Of a stretch of DNA of 64,000 nt, positions 1 to 10,557 are shown one piece after another. Under the pieces are notes generated by a model. It saw nothing but the letters and a program-made list of their open reading frames with translations, was not told the DNA's origin and ran no database searches. The DNA is from Rhynchopus euleeides (Eukaryota > Euglenozoa > Diplonemea > Diplonemida > Diplonemidae). Every line of letters begins with the position of its first letter. Position 1 is the stretch's first letter. Both the position numbers and the translations under genes were made by a program. The stretch lies in the NCBI GenBank assembly GCA_963210315.1, contig OY723291.1, forward strand, positions 1,674,001 to 1,738,000, given 5' to 3'.

Positions 1-3000
1 ACTGGGCCGGCTATGGGCCGATCTCGGCCGTACTGGGCCGGACATGGGCCGATCTCGCCCGTACTGGGCCGGCTATGGGCCGATCTCGGCAGTGCTGGGC
101 CGGACATGGGCCGATCTCGGCAGTGCTGGGCCGGCTATGGGCCGATCTCGCCCGTACTGGGCCGGCTATGGGCCGATCTCGGCAGTGCTGGGCCGGCTAC
201 GGGCCGATCTCGGCCGTACTGGGCCGGACATGGGCCGATCTCGCCCGTACTGGGCCGGCTATGGGCCGATCTCGGCAGTGCTGGGCCGGACATGGGCCGA
301 TCTCGGCAGTGCTGGGCCGGCTATGGGCCGATCTCGCCCGTACTGGGCCGGCTATGGGCCGATCTCGGCAGTGCTGGGCCGGCTACGGGCCGATCTCGGC
401 CGTACTGGGCCGGACATGGGCCGATCTCGCCCGTACTGGGCCGGCTATGGGCCGATCTCGGCAGTGCTGGGCCGGCTATGGGCCGATCTCGCCCGTACTG
501 GGCCGGCTATGGGCCGATCTCGGCAGTGCTGGGACGGCTATGGGCCGATCTCGCCCGTACTGGGCCGGCTATGGGCCGATCTCGGCAGTGCTGGGCCGGC
601 TACGGGCCGATCTCGGCCGTACTGGGCCGGACATGGGCCGATCTCGCCCGTACTGGGCCGGCTATGGGCCGATCTCGGCAGTGCTGGGCCGGACATGGGC
701 CGATCTCGGCAGTGCTGGGCCGGCTATGGGCCGATCTCGCCCGTACTGGGCCGGCTATGGGCCGATCTCGCCCGTACTGGGCCGGCTATGGGCCGATCTC
801 GGCAGTGCTGGGCCGGCTATGGGCCGATCTCGCCCGTACTGGGCCGGCTACGGGCCGATCTCGCCCGTACTGGGCCGGCTATGGGCCGATCTCGGCAGTG
901 CTGGGCCGGCTATGGGCCGATCTCGCCCGTACTGGGCCCGACATGGGCCGATCTCGGCAGTACTGGGCCGGCTATGGGCCGATCTCGGCCGTACTGGGCC
1001 GGACATGGGCCGATCTCGCCCGTACTGGGCCGGCTATGGGCCGATCTCGGCAGTGCTGGGCCGGACATGGGCCGATCTCGGCAGTGCTGGGCCGGCTATG
1101 GGCCGATCTCGCCCGTACTGGGCCGGCTATGGGCCGATCTCGGCAGTGCTGGGCCGGCTACGGGCCGATCTCGGCCGTACTGGGCCGGACATGGGCCGAT
1201 CTCGCCCGTACTGGGCCGGCTATGGGCCGATCTCGGCAGTGCTGGGCCGGACATGGGCCGATCTCGGCAGTGCTGGGCCGGCTATGGGCCGATCTCGCCC
1301 GTACTGGGCCGGCTATGGGCCGATCTCGGCAGTGCTGGGCCGGCTACGGGCCGATCTCGGCCGTACTGGGCCGGACATGGGCCGATCTCGCCCGTACTGG
1401 GCCGGCTATGGGCCGATCTCGGCAGTGCTGGGCCGGCTATGGGCCGATCTCGCCCGTACTGGGCCGGCTATGGGCCGATCTCGGCAGTGCTGGGACGGCT
1501 ATGGGCCGATCTCGCCCGTACTGGGCCGGCTATGGGCCGATCTCGGCAGTGCTGGGCCGGCTACGGGCCGATCTCGGCCGTACTGGGCCGGACATGGGCC
1601 GATCTCGCCCGTACTGGGCCGGCTATGGGCCGATCTCGGCAGTGCTGGGCCGGACATGGGCCGATCTCGGCAGTGCTGGGCCGGCTATGGGCCGATCTCG
1701 CCCGTACTGGGCCGGCTATGGGCCGATCTCGCCCGTACTGGGCCGGCTATGGGCCGATCTCGGCAGTGCTGGGCCGGCTACGGGCCGATCTCGGCCGTAC
1801 TGGGCCGGACATGGGCCGATCTCGCCCGTACTGGGCCGGCTATGGGCCGATCTCGGCAGTGCTGGGCCGGCTATGGGCCGATCTCGCCCGTACTGGGCCG
1901 GACATGGGCCGATCTCGGCAGTGCTGGGCCGGCTATGGGCCGATCTCGCCCGTACTGGGCCGGCTATGGGCCGATCTCGGTAGTGCTGGGACGGCTATGG
2001 GCCGATCTCGGCAGTGCTGGGCCGGCTACGGGCCGATCTCGGCCGTACTGGGCCGGACATGGGCCGATCTCGCCCGTACTGGGCCGGCTATGGGCCGATC
2101 TCGGCAGTGCTGGGCCGGACATGGGCCGATCTCGGCAGTGCTGGGCCGGCTATGGGCCGATCTCGCCCGTACTGGGCCGGCTATGGGCCGATCTCGCCCG
2201 TACTGGGCCGGCTATGGGCCGATCTCGGCAGTGCTGGGCCGGCTACGGGCCGATCTCGGCCGTACTGGGCCGGACATGGGCCGATCTCGCCCGTACTGGG
2301 CCGGCTATGGGCCGATCTCGCCCGTACTGGGCCGGACATGGGCCGATCTCGGCAGTGCTGGGCCGGCTATGGGCCGATCTCGCCCGTACTGGGCCGGCTA
2401 TGGGCCGATCTCGGCAGTGCTGGGCCGGCTACTGGCCGATCTCGGCCGTACTGGGCCGGACATGGGCCGATCTCGCCCGTACTGGGCCGGCTATGGGCCG
2501 ATCTCGGCAGTGCTGGGCCGGCTATGGGCCGATCTCGCCCGTACTGGGCCGGACATGGGCCGATCTCGGCAGTGCTGGGCCGGCTATGGGCCGATCTCGC
2601 CCGTACTGGGCCGGCTATGGGCCGATCTCGGCAGTGCTGGGCCGGCTACGGGCCGATCTCGGCCGTACTGGGCCGGACATGGGCCGATCTCGCCCGTACT
2701 GGGCCGGCTATGGGCCGATCTCGGCAGTGCTGGGCCGGACATGGGCCGATCTCGGCAGTGCTGGGCCGGCTATGGGCCGATCTCGCCCGTACTGGGCCGG
2801 CTATGGGCCGATCTCGCCCGTACTGGGCCGGCTATGGGCCGATCTCGGCAGTGCTGGGCCGGCTACGGGCCGATCTCGGCCGTACTGGGCCGGACATGGG
2901 CCGATCTCGCCCGTACTGGGCCGGCTATGGGCCGATCTCGGCAGTGCTGGGACGGCTATGGGCCGATCTCGCCCGTACTGGGCCGGCTATGGGCCGATCT

Positions 3001-3326
3001 CGGCAGTGCTGGGCCGGCTACGGGCCGATCTCGGCCGTACTGGGCCGGACATGGGCCGATCTCGCCCGTACTGGGCCGGCTATGGGCCGATCTCGGCAGT
3101 GCTGGGCCGGCTACGGGCCGATCTCGGCCGTACTGGGCCGGACATGGGCCGATCTCGCCCGTACTGGACCGGCTATGGGCCGATCTCGGCAGTGCTGGGC
3201 CGGCTATGGGCCGATCTCGCCCGTACTGGGCCGGCTATGGGCCGATCTAGGCAGTGCTGGGCCGGACATGGGCCGATCTCGGCAGTGCTGGGCCGGCTAT
3301 GGGCCGATCTCGCCCGTACTGGGCCG
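1..3326. repeat. 31-bp tandem repeat array (minisatellite/satellite)
   Basis: About 107 head-to-tail copies of a 31-bp unit built around GGGCCGATCTCG and TGGGCCGG. Copies differ at a few fixed sites (gcagtgc, cccgtac or gccgtac; cta or aca; tgggac for tgggcc). These variants recur in a roughly six-unit order (about 186 bp), so there is higher-order structure. No + strand frame has a stop over long stretches, because the unit lacks stops and 31 is not a multiple of 3, so each frame reads through all three phases every 93 bp. The resulting ORFs of up to 1,109 codons are most simply a by-product. The array starts before the window and degrades near 3320. Confidence 0.97.
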
Positions 3327-3594
3327 GGTCCAGGAGTGGTGTCCAGACCCTGGGCCGACCCAGGCTGTGGGTGGTGCATTTTGGTGCATTTTCCGTCGGT
3401 TTAGGTGAAAATTGTCGAATTTTGTCGAAATTTGACGACAGGTGACGAACAGCGAGAATCCCCGAAAAACCGGTTTTTAATTCATTTTTGGGGGGGGTCT
3501 TCGCTGACGAAGTTTTTGTCGAAGACCCCTGTCGTCGTCGTCAGAACACTGCCGTCTTCGGTGAAAAACCCCCTGAAACAGCCGTTTTCCTAAT
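3327..3594. other. Non-coding; diverged E10-like sequence with a hairpin
   Basis: No gene seen. Contains TTTTGGTGCATTTT and repeated GTCGAA-type words also found in the small E10 elements, plus an inverted repeat (GGGGTCTTCG near 3487 and CGAAGACCCC near 3515). It looks like a diverged relative of E10 interrupted by the E6 copy that follows. Confidence 0.5.
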
Positions 3595-3596
3595 TA

Positions 3597-3973
3597 CCGT
3601 ATACGTAAATATTATGGAACGTAAATACCGTATACGTAAATATTATGGAACGTAAATATTATGGAACGGGCCCATTTTTGGCCGGTCCGTTCCATAATAT
3701 TTACGTTCCAAAATATTTACAGGGCCAGTTGGGCCACTCGGTGGTGAGGACGGCTTGCGTCAGGAATCGCGCGAAAAGTGCACGAGTAGGTCTCGTCAGG
3801 GACTCTGTACGCCGTCCGATCACCTGGTCCAAGTCCCCGAGTCGCAGAAAGCCCTGTAAATATTATGGAACGAAAAAAATCTGGAACGCCAACCCACCAG
3901 CGTTCCATAATATTTACGTTCCATAATATTTACGTTCCATAATATTTACGTTCCAAAATATTTACGTATACGG
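3597..3973 (-). mobile_element. TIR element E6, copy a (377 bp)
   Basis: Begins CCGTATACGTAAATATT and ends with the reverse complement, flanked on both sides by TA (3595-3596 and 3974-3975), read as a 2-bp target duplication. The arms are built from repeats of TAAATATTATGGAACG and its complement. The core of about 200 bp is near-identical, in opposite orientation, to E6b and E6c at 46-47 kb. No long ORF, so probably a non-autonomous, MITE-like element. It lies inside E10-like sequence, implying later insertion. Confidence 0.85.
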
Positions 3974-3975
3974 TA

Positions 3976-4025
3976 TGTGACGAACGACGAAGTTTGTCGA
4001 AGTTTGTCGACCAGCGAAGACCCCC
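3976..4025 (+). mobile_element. E10 remnant, right end
   Basis: Ends GACCAGCGAAGACCCCC, like the full E10 copies at 6569 and 51725, and carries the doubled GAAGTTTGTC word. The left part is separated or diverged by the E6a insertion. Confidence 0.6.
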
Positions 4026-4761
4026 ATAGTGTTTCCAGCTAGAAGCCAGGCCCACCACCCCTCCCCCCCACCCCCCTTTGCCTTTGTCATCCGAAAAATG
4101 GCTTCATCTCCCGGGTGACACCCGAGGGGACAGGCAAATTCGATACGATGCAAAGGGGTAATTGGCCGTTCAGTATGTGTTAGGTTACCTTTTTCTGATT
4201 TCGCCTCAGCGAGGAACACCTCCTGAACAAAGCGAGCCAGGCGCGTGCGACGCAACGGGACCTGCTGCCCTCGGGGCAATGTGCTTGGTGAGGGCTGCCC
4301 CCCTCCCTCAGCCCCCCCTCCCCCCTGTTGCAATATCGCGGCCAATGCGACGTGGAAAAATTACCGGGCAGCTCCCCACCTTTCCCATGGAGGAAAGTGA
4401 CACCCAAAAGTGCCCACGCATGATCTCCTCTCTTCCAACAGCCGCGGGAACCGTTAAGCTCGTGCCCCTGGGAACCAGTGTTCAGTGCATTACTTGGTGT
4501 GAAAAAGAAGACATCATGCAAGGTTGGGTTCCTCTGGTGGAGGGGCGGTGTGCGGATTTTCCCCCCCGGGTCCCAGACAGTGGGGAGCCAGCAGAAGGAG
4601 CCGGAGTGTGTGCACGCCATCTGCCCCCACAGCAGGTTGGTTGTCGTCGATGCCCAGGGAGGCAACTTGGGCATGGAAAATTCGAAGTATGTCGTTTGGT
4701 TCCTCGATAGGTTGTGCGGAAATGCCCCGCTCCCCCCTTACCCCTCCCCACCCCCCCCCCC
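4026..4761. other. Intergenic stretch, no gene recognised
   Basis: ORFs of up to about 180 codons overlap on both strands, but none has recognisable domains, a GTATG donor pattern or consistent composition. C-rich runs occur near 4055-4075, 4305-4325 and 4740-4761. The last C run forms the left flank of element E4a. Confidence 0.5.
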
Positions 4762-4763
4762 TA

Positions 4764-5185
4764 GGGCTATGATGGGAAGGAAACGCGTTTCCATCGAAAA
4801 ATCGAAAATAAGGAAACGGAAACGGATACGGAAACGGAAACGTTTCCTTATTTGGAGGAAACGCCCTCTTTGCACTGGGGAAGCAGGGGAAACAACACAC
4901 GTTTACCACAGTCGCTTGGACTTCCCCTGGTCTGACCGAGGATCTCCGGACCGGTCCACACTGAAGCCGCGCTTCTTCGAAGTCTTGGGGGCGGGTTTGG
5001 GTGGCCTGTTCCTTCGGTGTGGTGGCCTTTTGTTCGTGCTGGTGTGTGTTAAAAACGTTTTCAGTGCAAAATACACAGGCGTTTCCTTCGGAAAGAAACG
5101 CGTTTCCTTCCCGAAATCGAAAATATGGAAACGGAAACGGGAACGGAAACGGAAATGTTTCCACGTTTCCTTCCCATCATAGCCC
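4764..5185 (+). mobile_element. TIR element E4, copy a (422 bp, intact)
   Basis: TIRs begin GGGCTATGATGGGAAGG and end with the exact complement, flanked by TA (4762-4763 and 5186-5187). Subterminal regions are arrays of GGAAACG/CGTTTCC hexamers. A central part of about 250 bp is shared with the copy at 45451, which is inverted and interrupted. No convincing ORF. Its right TA is also the left TA of E12, so it appears to have inserted exactly at the edge of an older element. Confidence 0.88.
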
Positions 5186-5187
5186 TA

Positions 5188-6342
5188 GGGGGGGTCATAT
5201 GCCTCTTTAAAAAGCGAGTAAAATGGGAAATTTCAACAATGCCGAAAATCGAACTTCTGTGTGCCGTTACACACCACAACACCCCCAGAGGGTCCCATAT
5301 GCGCTGTATCTGCAAAATTCTGACATTTGTCCGTGATTTGTCACTTTTATTGCGTGATGTGAAAAAAGTGCCCATGAGTGGTACCTGTGGGCACTTTTGC
5401 CACTACCACAACCAACACATTCCTGCAATGGATGTGTCCGCAGGGGGGTAGGCAGGTGTGAAATCAACGCAGATAACACATATTGGCGAGGAACTGTCAG
5501 AGAAGTCCGATTGTTGCGGTCGGTGTCATCATCTGCTATAACTCTGTTGGTAGCCTGCCTGAAGGCTGCCACAACCCCGGCCGCTGGCTGCCACCACCAC
5601 AAAATCAGGTACCATCTCGATACTTCCTCATGCGTGTATCAGAGCACATTCAAAAACTTCCCCGATGATGTTTCCCTGATGCCTGCGACCAACAATTTTG
5701 TCAAGGGGTCCACTCTCGTATGATCCGGGCTACAGTAGCCCACTGAAAACCTCTACCACAGCGATGGTGCCGTGCCAGCACAATCAGCAGGGTCTGATAA
5801 CAATACCCCCCCTCGTCCTGAGACAGGAACAGATAGATGTGTGTTCCCAAGAGGATACAGGCAGCCGAAGATGCTGCGTGCAAGGCACATGGTTCTCGCA
5901 GCTGCAGCAATAAGGTCGAGCGATGAAAGACCCTCTCACGAGCCTCAAATCAGTGACCAGGAGGGAGTGCCCATTACAGCAGGTGAGGAGGGCTGGCGTT
6001 ATTCAGGAGCTTGGAGAATCGCGCGATTGACCCCTCTTTCACCATCCACACCTCCCAGTCAGTCCCCTCCATCCCAGAGGCATGCAGCAAGCGTGTTCTC
6101 ACCAGGAAAAATATGACGGTTCATGTCCTAGCCACCCCAGAATGGGGCCCAGGTACCACTCAGGGGCACATTTTTCCGGATCACATCTGAGCGACCCAGA
6201 GAGGGTCGTCCAGGCTGTGGGATGCCCTGAGGGGTGTTTCTGGGGCGATATGGGCGACTTTTTAGCCTCGATACCATGCTGGGGGGGTCCGATTGGGGCA
6301 TCTTAAAATTTTCCATTTTACTCGCGCATATGACCCCCCCCC
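5188..6342 (+). mobile_element. TIR element E12 (1.16 kb)
   Basis: Left end GGGGGGGTCATATG, with CGAGTAAAATGGGAAATT slightly inward. The right end carries the complement, including CATTTTACTCG and CATATGACCCCCCC, before TA at 6343-6344. The inverted similarity runs about 200 bp inward, for example GTGATGTGAAAAAAGTGCCC near 5353 against its complement near 6160-6190. The interior (about 5400-6130) has short ORFs but no recognisable transposase. The original target seems to have been a TA inside a poly(C) run. Confidence 0.78.
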
Positions 6343-6568
6343 TACCCCCCCCCTCTTTCCCTGACACCCAATGACCCCAAATTGCCCCAAACACGTGACA
6401 CACAGGGCAGGCCTTGATAAAGGATCATGCAAAACCCGAGATGGAGGGGGAAAGAAGGGCATCTATCTCCCCCACCCCAAACTTCGGTCGCATGAAAGAG
6501 CAGAGCGCTCGGTGCGTTCTACAGTACACTACAGAGGGGAAAAAAAACTGATCCAAATTCGATTCCAT

Positions 6569-6666
6569 GGGGGTCTTCGCTGGTCGACAAACTTCGTCAG
6601 TTTTCAGCCAATTCAACAGGAAATGCACCAAAATGCACTGACGATCACCCCGTAGCGAAGACCCCC
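6569..6666 (-). mobile_element. Mini TIR element E10, copy a (98 bp)
   Basis: Begins GGGGGTCTTCGCT and ends AGCGAAGACCCCC. The flanks are CAT on both sides (6566-6568 and 6667-6669), read as a 3-bp target duplication. The interior holds AAATGCACCAAAATGCACTG. It is in the opposite orientation to the copy at 51725. Confidence 0.82.
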
Positions 6667-7049
6667 CATGTGTATTGGCAGAAGCCTGCTCAGCAGTGCA
6701 GGGGCCATCAGATTTTGCTCGGTGTGACCTATGTGCTACACAGAACGATTAACGCGTGCAGGCAGAGAACTGCTCACTAAATGAGAGAATCTTGTGAGAG
6801 GGGGGGGGTGGGTGGGCTCAGCGACAGTTGGTGGCTGTTCGGACCCAAGAGCTGCCCCCCTCTCCCCACACCTACACACAGCTGGCTTGGTGTCGTGTGG
6901 AGGGGTGCTATGCAAAGATCCCATCCCACCCATTCCGTTGGTGGAATGGGGTATTTCCTTTGCGCGGGATTCCCCCGGGGGCAGCCAGAACAAACGAACA
7001 AGAAATAAAATTGAAAATAACCTCCTGTGGGGGCTGGCTGTTATATGCT

Positions 7050-7131
7050 TCGTTATTCTTCGTCAGTTTTTACCTAGTTTCCTTAGGAAATGCACCAAAA
7101 TGCACTGACGATCACCCCGTAGCGAAGACCC
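7050..7131 (-). mobile_element. E10, truncated or diverged copy
   Basis: Shares TTAGGAAATGCACCAAAATG and the right end CACCCCGTAGCGAAGACCC with copy a, but the left TIR is degraded. Confidence 0.6.
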
Positions 7132-7629
7132 TGGAAACAACAACACTCCCTTTTCCTGGATGTGTGTCACACAGGCACACAGAGATGATCACGTCGGGTG
7201 CAGAGCGGTGTGCCACTGACTTCTGACCGCCTCTCCTGCCCCGCCTCTTCTGTCAAGGGATTCTGTCCAATGTGGGATGGCACGGGAGGAAATCTGGCAG
7301 CCAGGCAGTAGACACTGAACGAACAAATAATCTTGGGGAGAGAGGGACAGGGAGAGTGGGGTGGGGGGGGTGGGGGTTTTAGCAGTAGTGTTGATGGTGG
7401 TGGTGACTTTGTGTGGCGATAATGTGAATTGCCCGACCCCACCCCACCCCCCCCCTCCACTCCCCCCAACACCAATTCCCGTTCTCTTTCATTTTTTCTC
7501 TTTTTTTTTTGCTATCCCCCCACACCCCATATTTTCAGCAGCGAGGTGCGTCGATTCGGTCCTTCAGAAACAAAAGCAATGGCCTGCAGTAGTAGCCCCA
7601 CCCTACCACCCCCCCCTTCTTTCCCGGAA

Positions 7630-8142
7630 TTACGTTTGTATGCCATTGTATGCCACCCATACTCTTGGATGTGCGACAAGGACTCCACACTGAGCCCCTC
7701 CCCTCGTGGTCCACCGACGGTGTAAAAAAGGATTGCCGGGTTTCTTTTGTTTTGTTTGTGCAACCGGTGTGCACCTGTTGTGCAAGAGGCTCACGGTCAG
7801 AATCCGTTTCCTCATCATCGTTGGCCTCAGGAGGCGGAACGATGCCTCCCAGGGGAGCTCCTTTGGCCACGGCCACACAACACGGGGGCAGATGAAGCGG
7901 GATTTCGCACCCGTGAACTGGGTCCAGCGATCCAGTTGCTCTCCGCATGCGGCGTACACCGCGCATGCGGTCTTGCATTGCCCACCGCAGCGTGCGCAGG
8001 CAGTGCACCCTGCTGTCTTGTGTGTCACAGGGCACTCCGGGAAACAGCACGCGGCAACTGGCTCGTGCGGTTCCTTCCCTGTAGGGTAAAGCTGCAGAGG
8101 GATGTCGTCCCAAACCACATTGTCGGTGTTGCAACCGGCCAT
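7630..8142 (-). CDS. Possible Cys-rich protein, minus strand, doubtful
   Basis: The minus-strand ORF starts with an ATG at 8142 and reads 170 codons. The first part of about 105 codons looks coding: it is cysteine-rich (CTACARCGGQC and similar CxxC pairs) with a W/P-rich stretch after it. Past about 7766 it runs through a 16-bp direct repeat and loses any protein-like character. It is the only plausible minus-strand gene in a window where all others lie on +. The two copies of the direct repeat (7750-7765 and 8145-8160) bracket it, suggesting an inserted sequence such as a retrocopy. No known family recognised. Confidence 0.3.
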   Translation of the reverse strand: MAGCNTDNVVWDDIPLQLYPTGKEPHEPVAACCFPECPVTHKTAGCTACARCGGQCKTACAVYAACGEQLDRWTQFTGAKSRFICPRVVWPWPKELPWEASFRLLRPTMMRKRILTVSLLHNRCTPVAQTKQKKPGNPFLHRRWTTRGGAQCGVLVAHPRVWVAYNGIQT

Positions 8143-8160
8143 ATTTTTGTTTGTGCAACC
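7750..8160. repeat. 16-bp direct repeats bracketing the minus-strand ORF
   Basis: TTTTGTTTGTGCAACC occurs at 7750-7765 and again at 8145-8160. The ORF's ATG lies 2 bp inside the right copy. The arrangement resembles a target-site duplication around an insert of about 380 bp; no poly(A) tract is visible. Confidence 0.5.
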
Positions 8161-8558
8161 TTCTGGTCACCTGCACGTTGGGGCGTGGAGTGTAGGTGAA
8201 CAAAACATTGCTCCCACTGCAACCTTTTTAGTTCTGAACGCCTCCCGTGAGCACGGTGCGTTTGACACAAAAATTCTCAAACACCTCTGCACGAGGGAAG
8301 GAGCATCCTCTCTTGACACACCACAGTCAGCAAACTTTATTTCATCACCTTCGGCGCGACTCCCATCCGTCAGTCAAGGGATGACTAGAGAGACAAGACG
8401 CCTTCCCACCACCACACCACACACCCACCACCCCACCACCCAGGCAGACCGTTGGAGAGTCTCAGCAGAGCCAGAGGGGTGGGGGGGGAGGGGGGAAAGG
8501 GACTGATCCCCCCACTCCCCTCCCCCCCCCCCCCCCCTCCCCGCAACCGGCCAACACT
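8161..8558. other. Upstream region of the CCCH gene
   Basis: No ORF with recognisable features. Contains a CACCACCACACC-type run near 8405-8440 and G and C runs at 8478-8500 and 8520-8540. Probably the 5' untranslated and intergenic region of the next gene. Confidence 0.45.
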
Positions 8559-10557
8559 ATGGCGGACTACCCTCCGCCCGCACCCCACCCGGGGTACGGT
8601 GCTCCCGCACCCGCGCCGCCCGCCTATGGCTACTCGGGGCCTCCGCCTGTGGCATCCGACCCGATGGCATACGGCGCGCCACCCCCACCTGCTTATGCGT
8701 ACCCCGCGGTTGGGGCGCCTGGGGCACCGCCGTCATACCCGGGGGGGCATCAGATGCCGTCCTACGCCCCGCCACCGTCTTCCTCCTCCGGGCCTGGGTA
8801 TGGCTATGCACCGCCTCCCGCTCCTTACAACTATGGTGCCCCGGCACCTATGCCGGGTGCTTCGGCCGGACCACCTCCTCCAGTGGGAGGGCCGATGCCT
8901 GAGCCGGTGTCGTCGAGTGACCGTGGTGGAGGCCCGCCCCCCGGAGGGAGAGAGCGTGACTACGACCGCAGGGGCGGTGGGGACCGTGACAGGGGCGGGG
9001 GCGAGAGAGGCGGCGGGGGAGGCATGAGGGGCGGGTTCGAGTGCCGTGACTACCAGAGGGGGAGGTGCAGCCGCGGGATCTCCTGCAAATTCCGCCACGA
9101 CGGGGTGGGTGGGGACTCCGGGCCTTCGCCTCTGTCTCACATGCCGTCCCCTTCGCAGCCCGGGGCGGGGCGGGGCGGGGGCATGTCTGATTCTGCGATG
9201 GGGCACACGCCCCGCTCTGACATGCCGTCGTTCCCGAGCAAGCACCGCATGGAGGACGACATCCAACTCCAGATGGACAAATTGGATGAAGACGGACCAC
9301 CCCCGGAGGTGAAGGCAGGGTTTTTCGCACCGCCCCCCATCGCGCTGGATGAGCCGATGGGGCTTGCGATAGAGGATGATTTTGCGGAGGAGGACAAGGT
9401 GCGTCCGCTGTCGCGGACGAAGAGCGAGGTGTTGGATCTGAGCGAGTGGGATATCGTGATGATGACGGCGGATGAGCTGATGGTGCACATCGAGAAGAAG
9501 AACCTGCGGCGGCGGACACAGGGGGAGGGCTCCAAGGGGTTGGGCGGCGCGGGTGGCGGCGCCGCGGATGGTGGTGCCAACCAGGCGGAGGAGCTGGACC
9601 TGTCAGACCTGCCCCCGTTCCCCCCGCTGCCTGCCCCGAGCTTGCCGACGCTGATCCGAGGCGAGAAGGTGGATGAGCTGCACGCGGTGCTCCCAGAGCT
9701 TCTGAAGTGTGTGAAGGATCCCGAGGAGGGCACGCGCCAGCTGTCCTTGCTCCTGGAGGGCCTTCCCAGTGATGTGCTGTTGGCCCTGGTGGAGGTGCTG
9801 CGGCAGTCTGGCCTGGCACGGCTCGAGGGGAAGCCCCTGGGGTTCCCGAAGATTGCGGACCCTGTGCTCCCACCTGGGTATGCCGTCGAGGGGGGTGGGG
9901 GGAATTGTCAAAGGGAGGGGGGGCGTTCTTTGGGTATATGTTGTGTCTGTGTGTGTAGTGGAGGGATCTCGTCAAAAGAGGGGCAGCGAAAAAATATTTG
10001 ATGTGTGTGTGGGCTGCGCGTGTCACCCAAGGAGGGGGTTTGTTTGGCAAAATTCAACGACTCAACGTAACACCTAACAGGTACACGAGCTGGATTGTGT
10101 CGGAGACGGCTGAAGAGAAGACACAGCGCCTGCAGCGCGAGAGTGCGAAGGTGAAGGCTGAGGAGGCACGGAGGGCCCAGTGTTACCAGCAGGAGCGGGT
10201 GATGTTGGAGAACGAGGAGGCTCGCAAGGCGAAGTTGCAGCGGGAGGAGACGAAGCGCGCCGCGAATCAGCTGATGGTGGACAAGTTGAAGCAGGCCATG
10301 CTCGACGCACTGGATGCCAACGCGAGCCTCGACCCGCAGTCGAAGGCAGGCGCGGCAGCCTACATCGAGATCCTCACCGACATCCCAGAGGTATGCAGGG
10401 GTTGGGAGTTTGACCCCCACCACCACCACCACGGCCCACTTCCCACACTGCATCCACCCCACAGATCAACAACTTCGCAGCAACGGAGGCGATCGATGCG
10501 GACATGCGTATCGTGCAGGGCTTGCTGCGGGAGCACTTCTACGACAAAATGCACTGA
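8559..10557 (+). CDS. CCCH zinc-finger protein, Pro/Gly-rich N-terminus
   Basis: Three exons: 8559-9877, 10081-10390 and 10465-10557 (573 aa). Introns begin GTATGCC and GTATGCA and end in AG; the frame is kept across both. The first 130 residues are Pro/Tyr/Ala-rich, then comes an Arg/Gly-rich (RGG-like) stretch. A single CCCH finger, CRDYQRGRC-x5-C-x3-H, lies at about residues 161-180. A Lys/Glu/Arg-rich helical segment, probably coiled coil, is encoded by exon 2. The finger type and RGG context suggest an RNA-binding protein acting in mRNA metabolism; a specific role cannot be assigned. The last exon codes only 30 residues. The start is the first ATG after a poly(C) run. Confidence 0.85.

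Larger units (their letters stand above)
6345..7749. other. Gene-poor stretch with small repeats
   Basis: Apart from the E10 copies listed separately, this holds poly(C)/poly(G)-rich sequence (for example 6345-6356, 6798-6810, 7360-7380, 7437-7455), T runs near 7500 and short ORFs on both strands without recognisable features. No splice-donor pattern or conserved motif was seen. Confidence 0.5.

Noticed and set aside
13..3408. ORFs of 464 to 1,109 codons in all three forward frames of the 31-bp repeat
   Set aside because: The unit lacks stops and shifts frame every copy, so all frames are open without selection; no start or splice context was seen.
3645..3926. Short ORFs within E6 copies
   Set aside because: They read through the palindromic arms on both strands and recur only because the element recurs.
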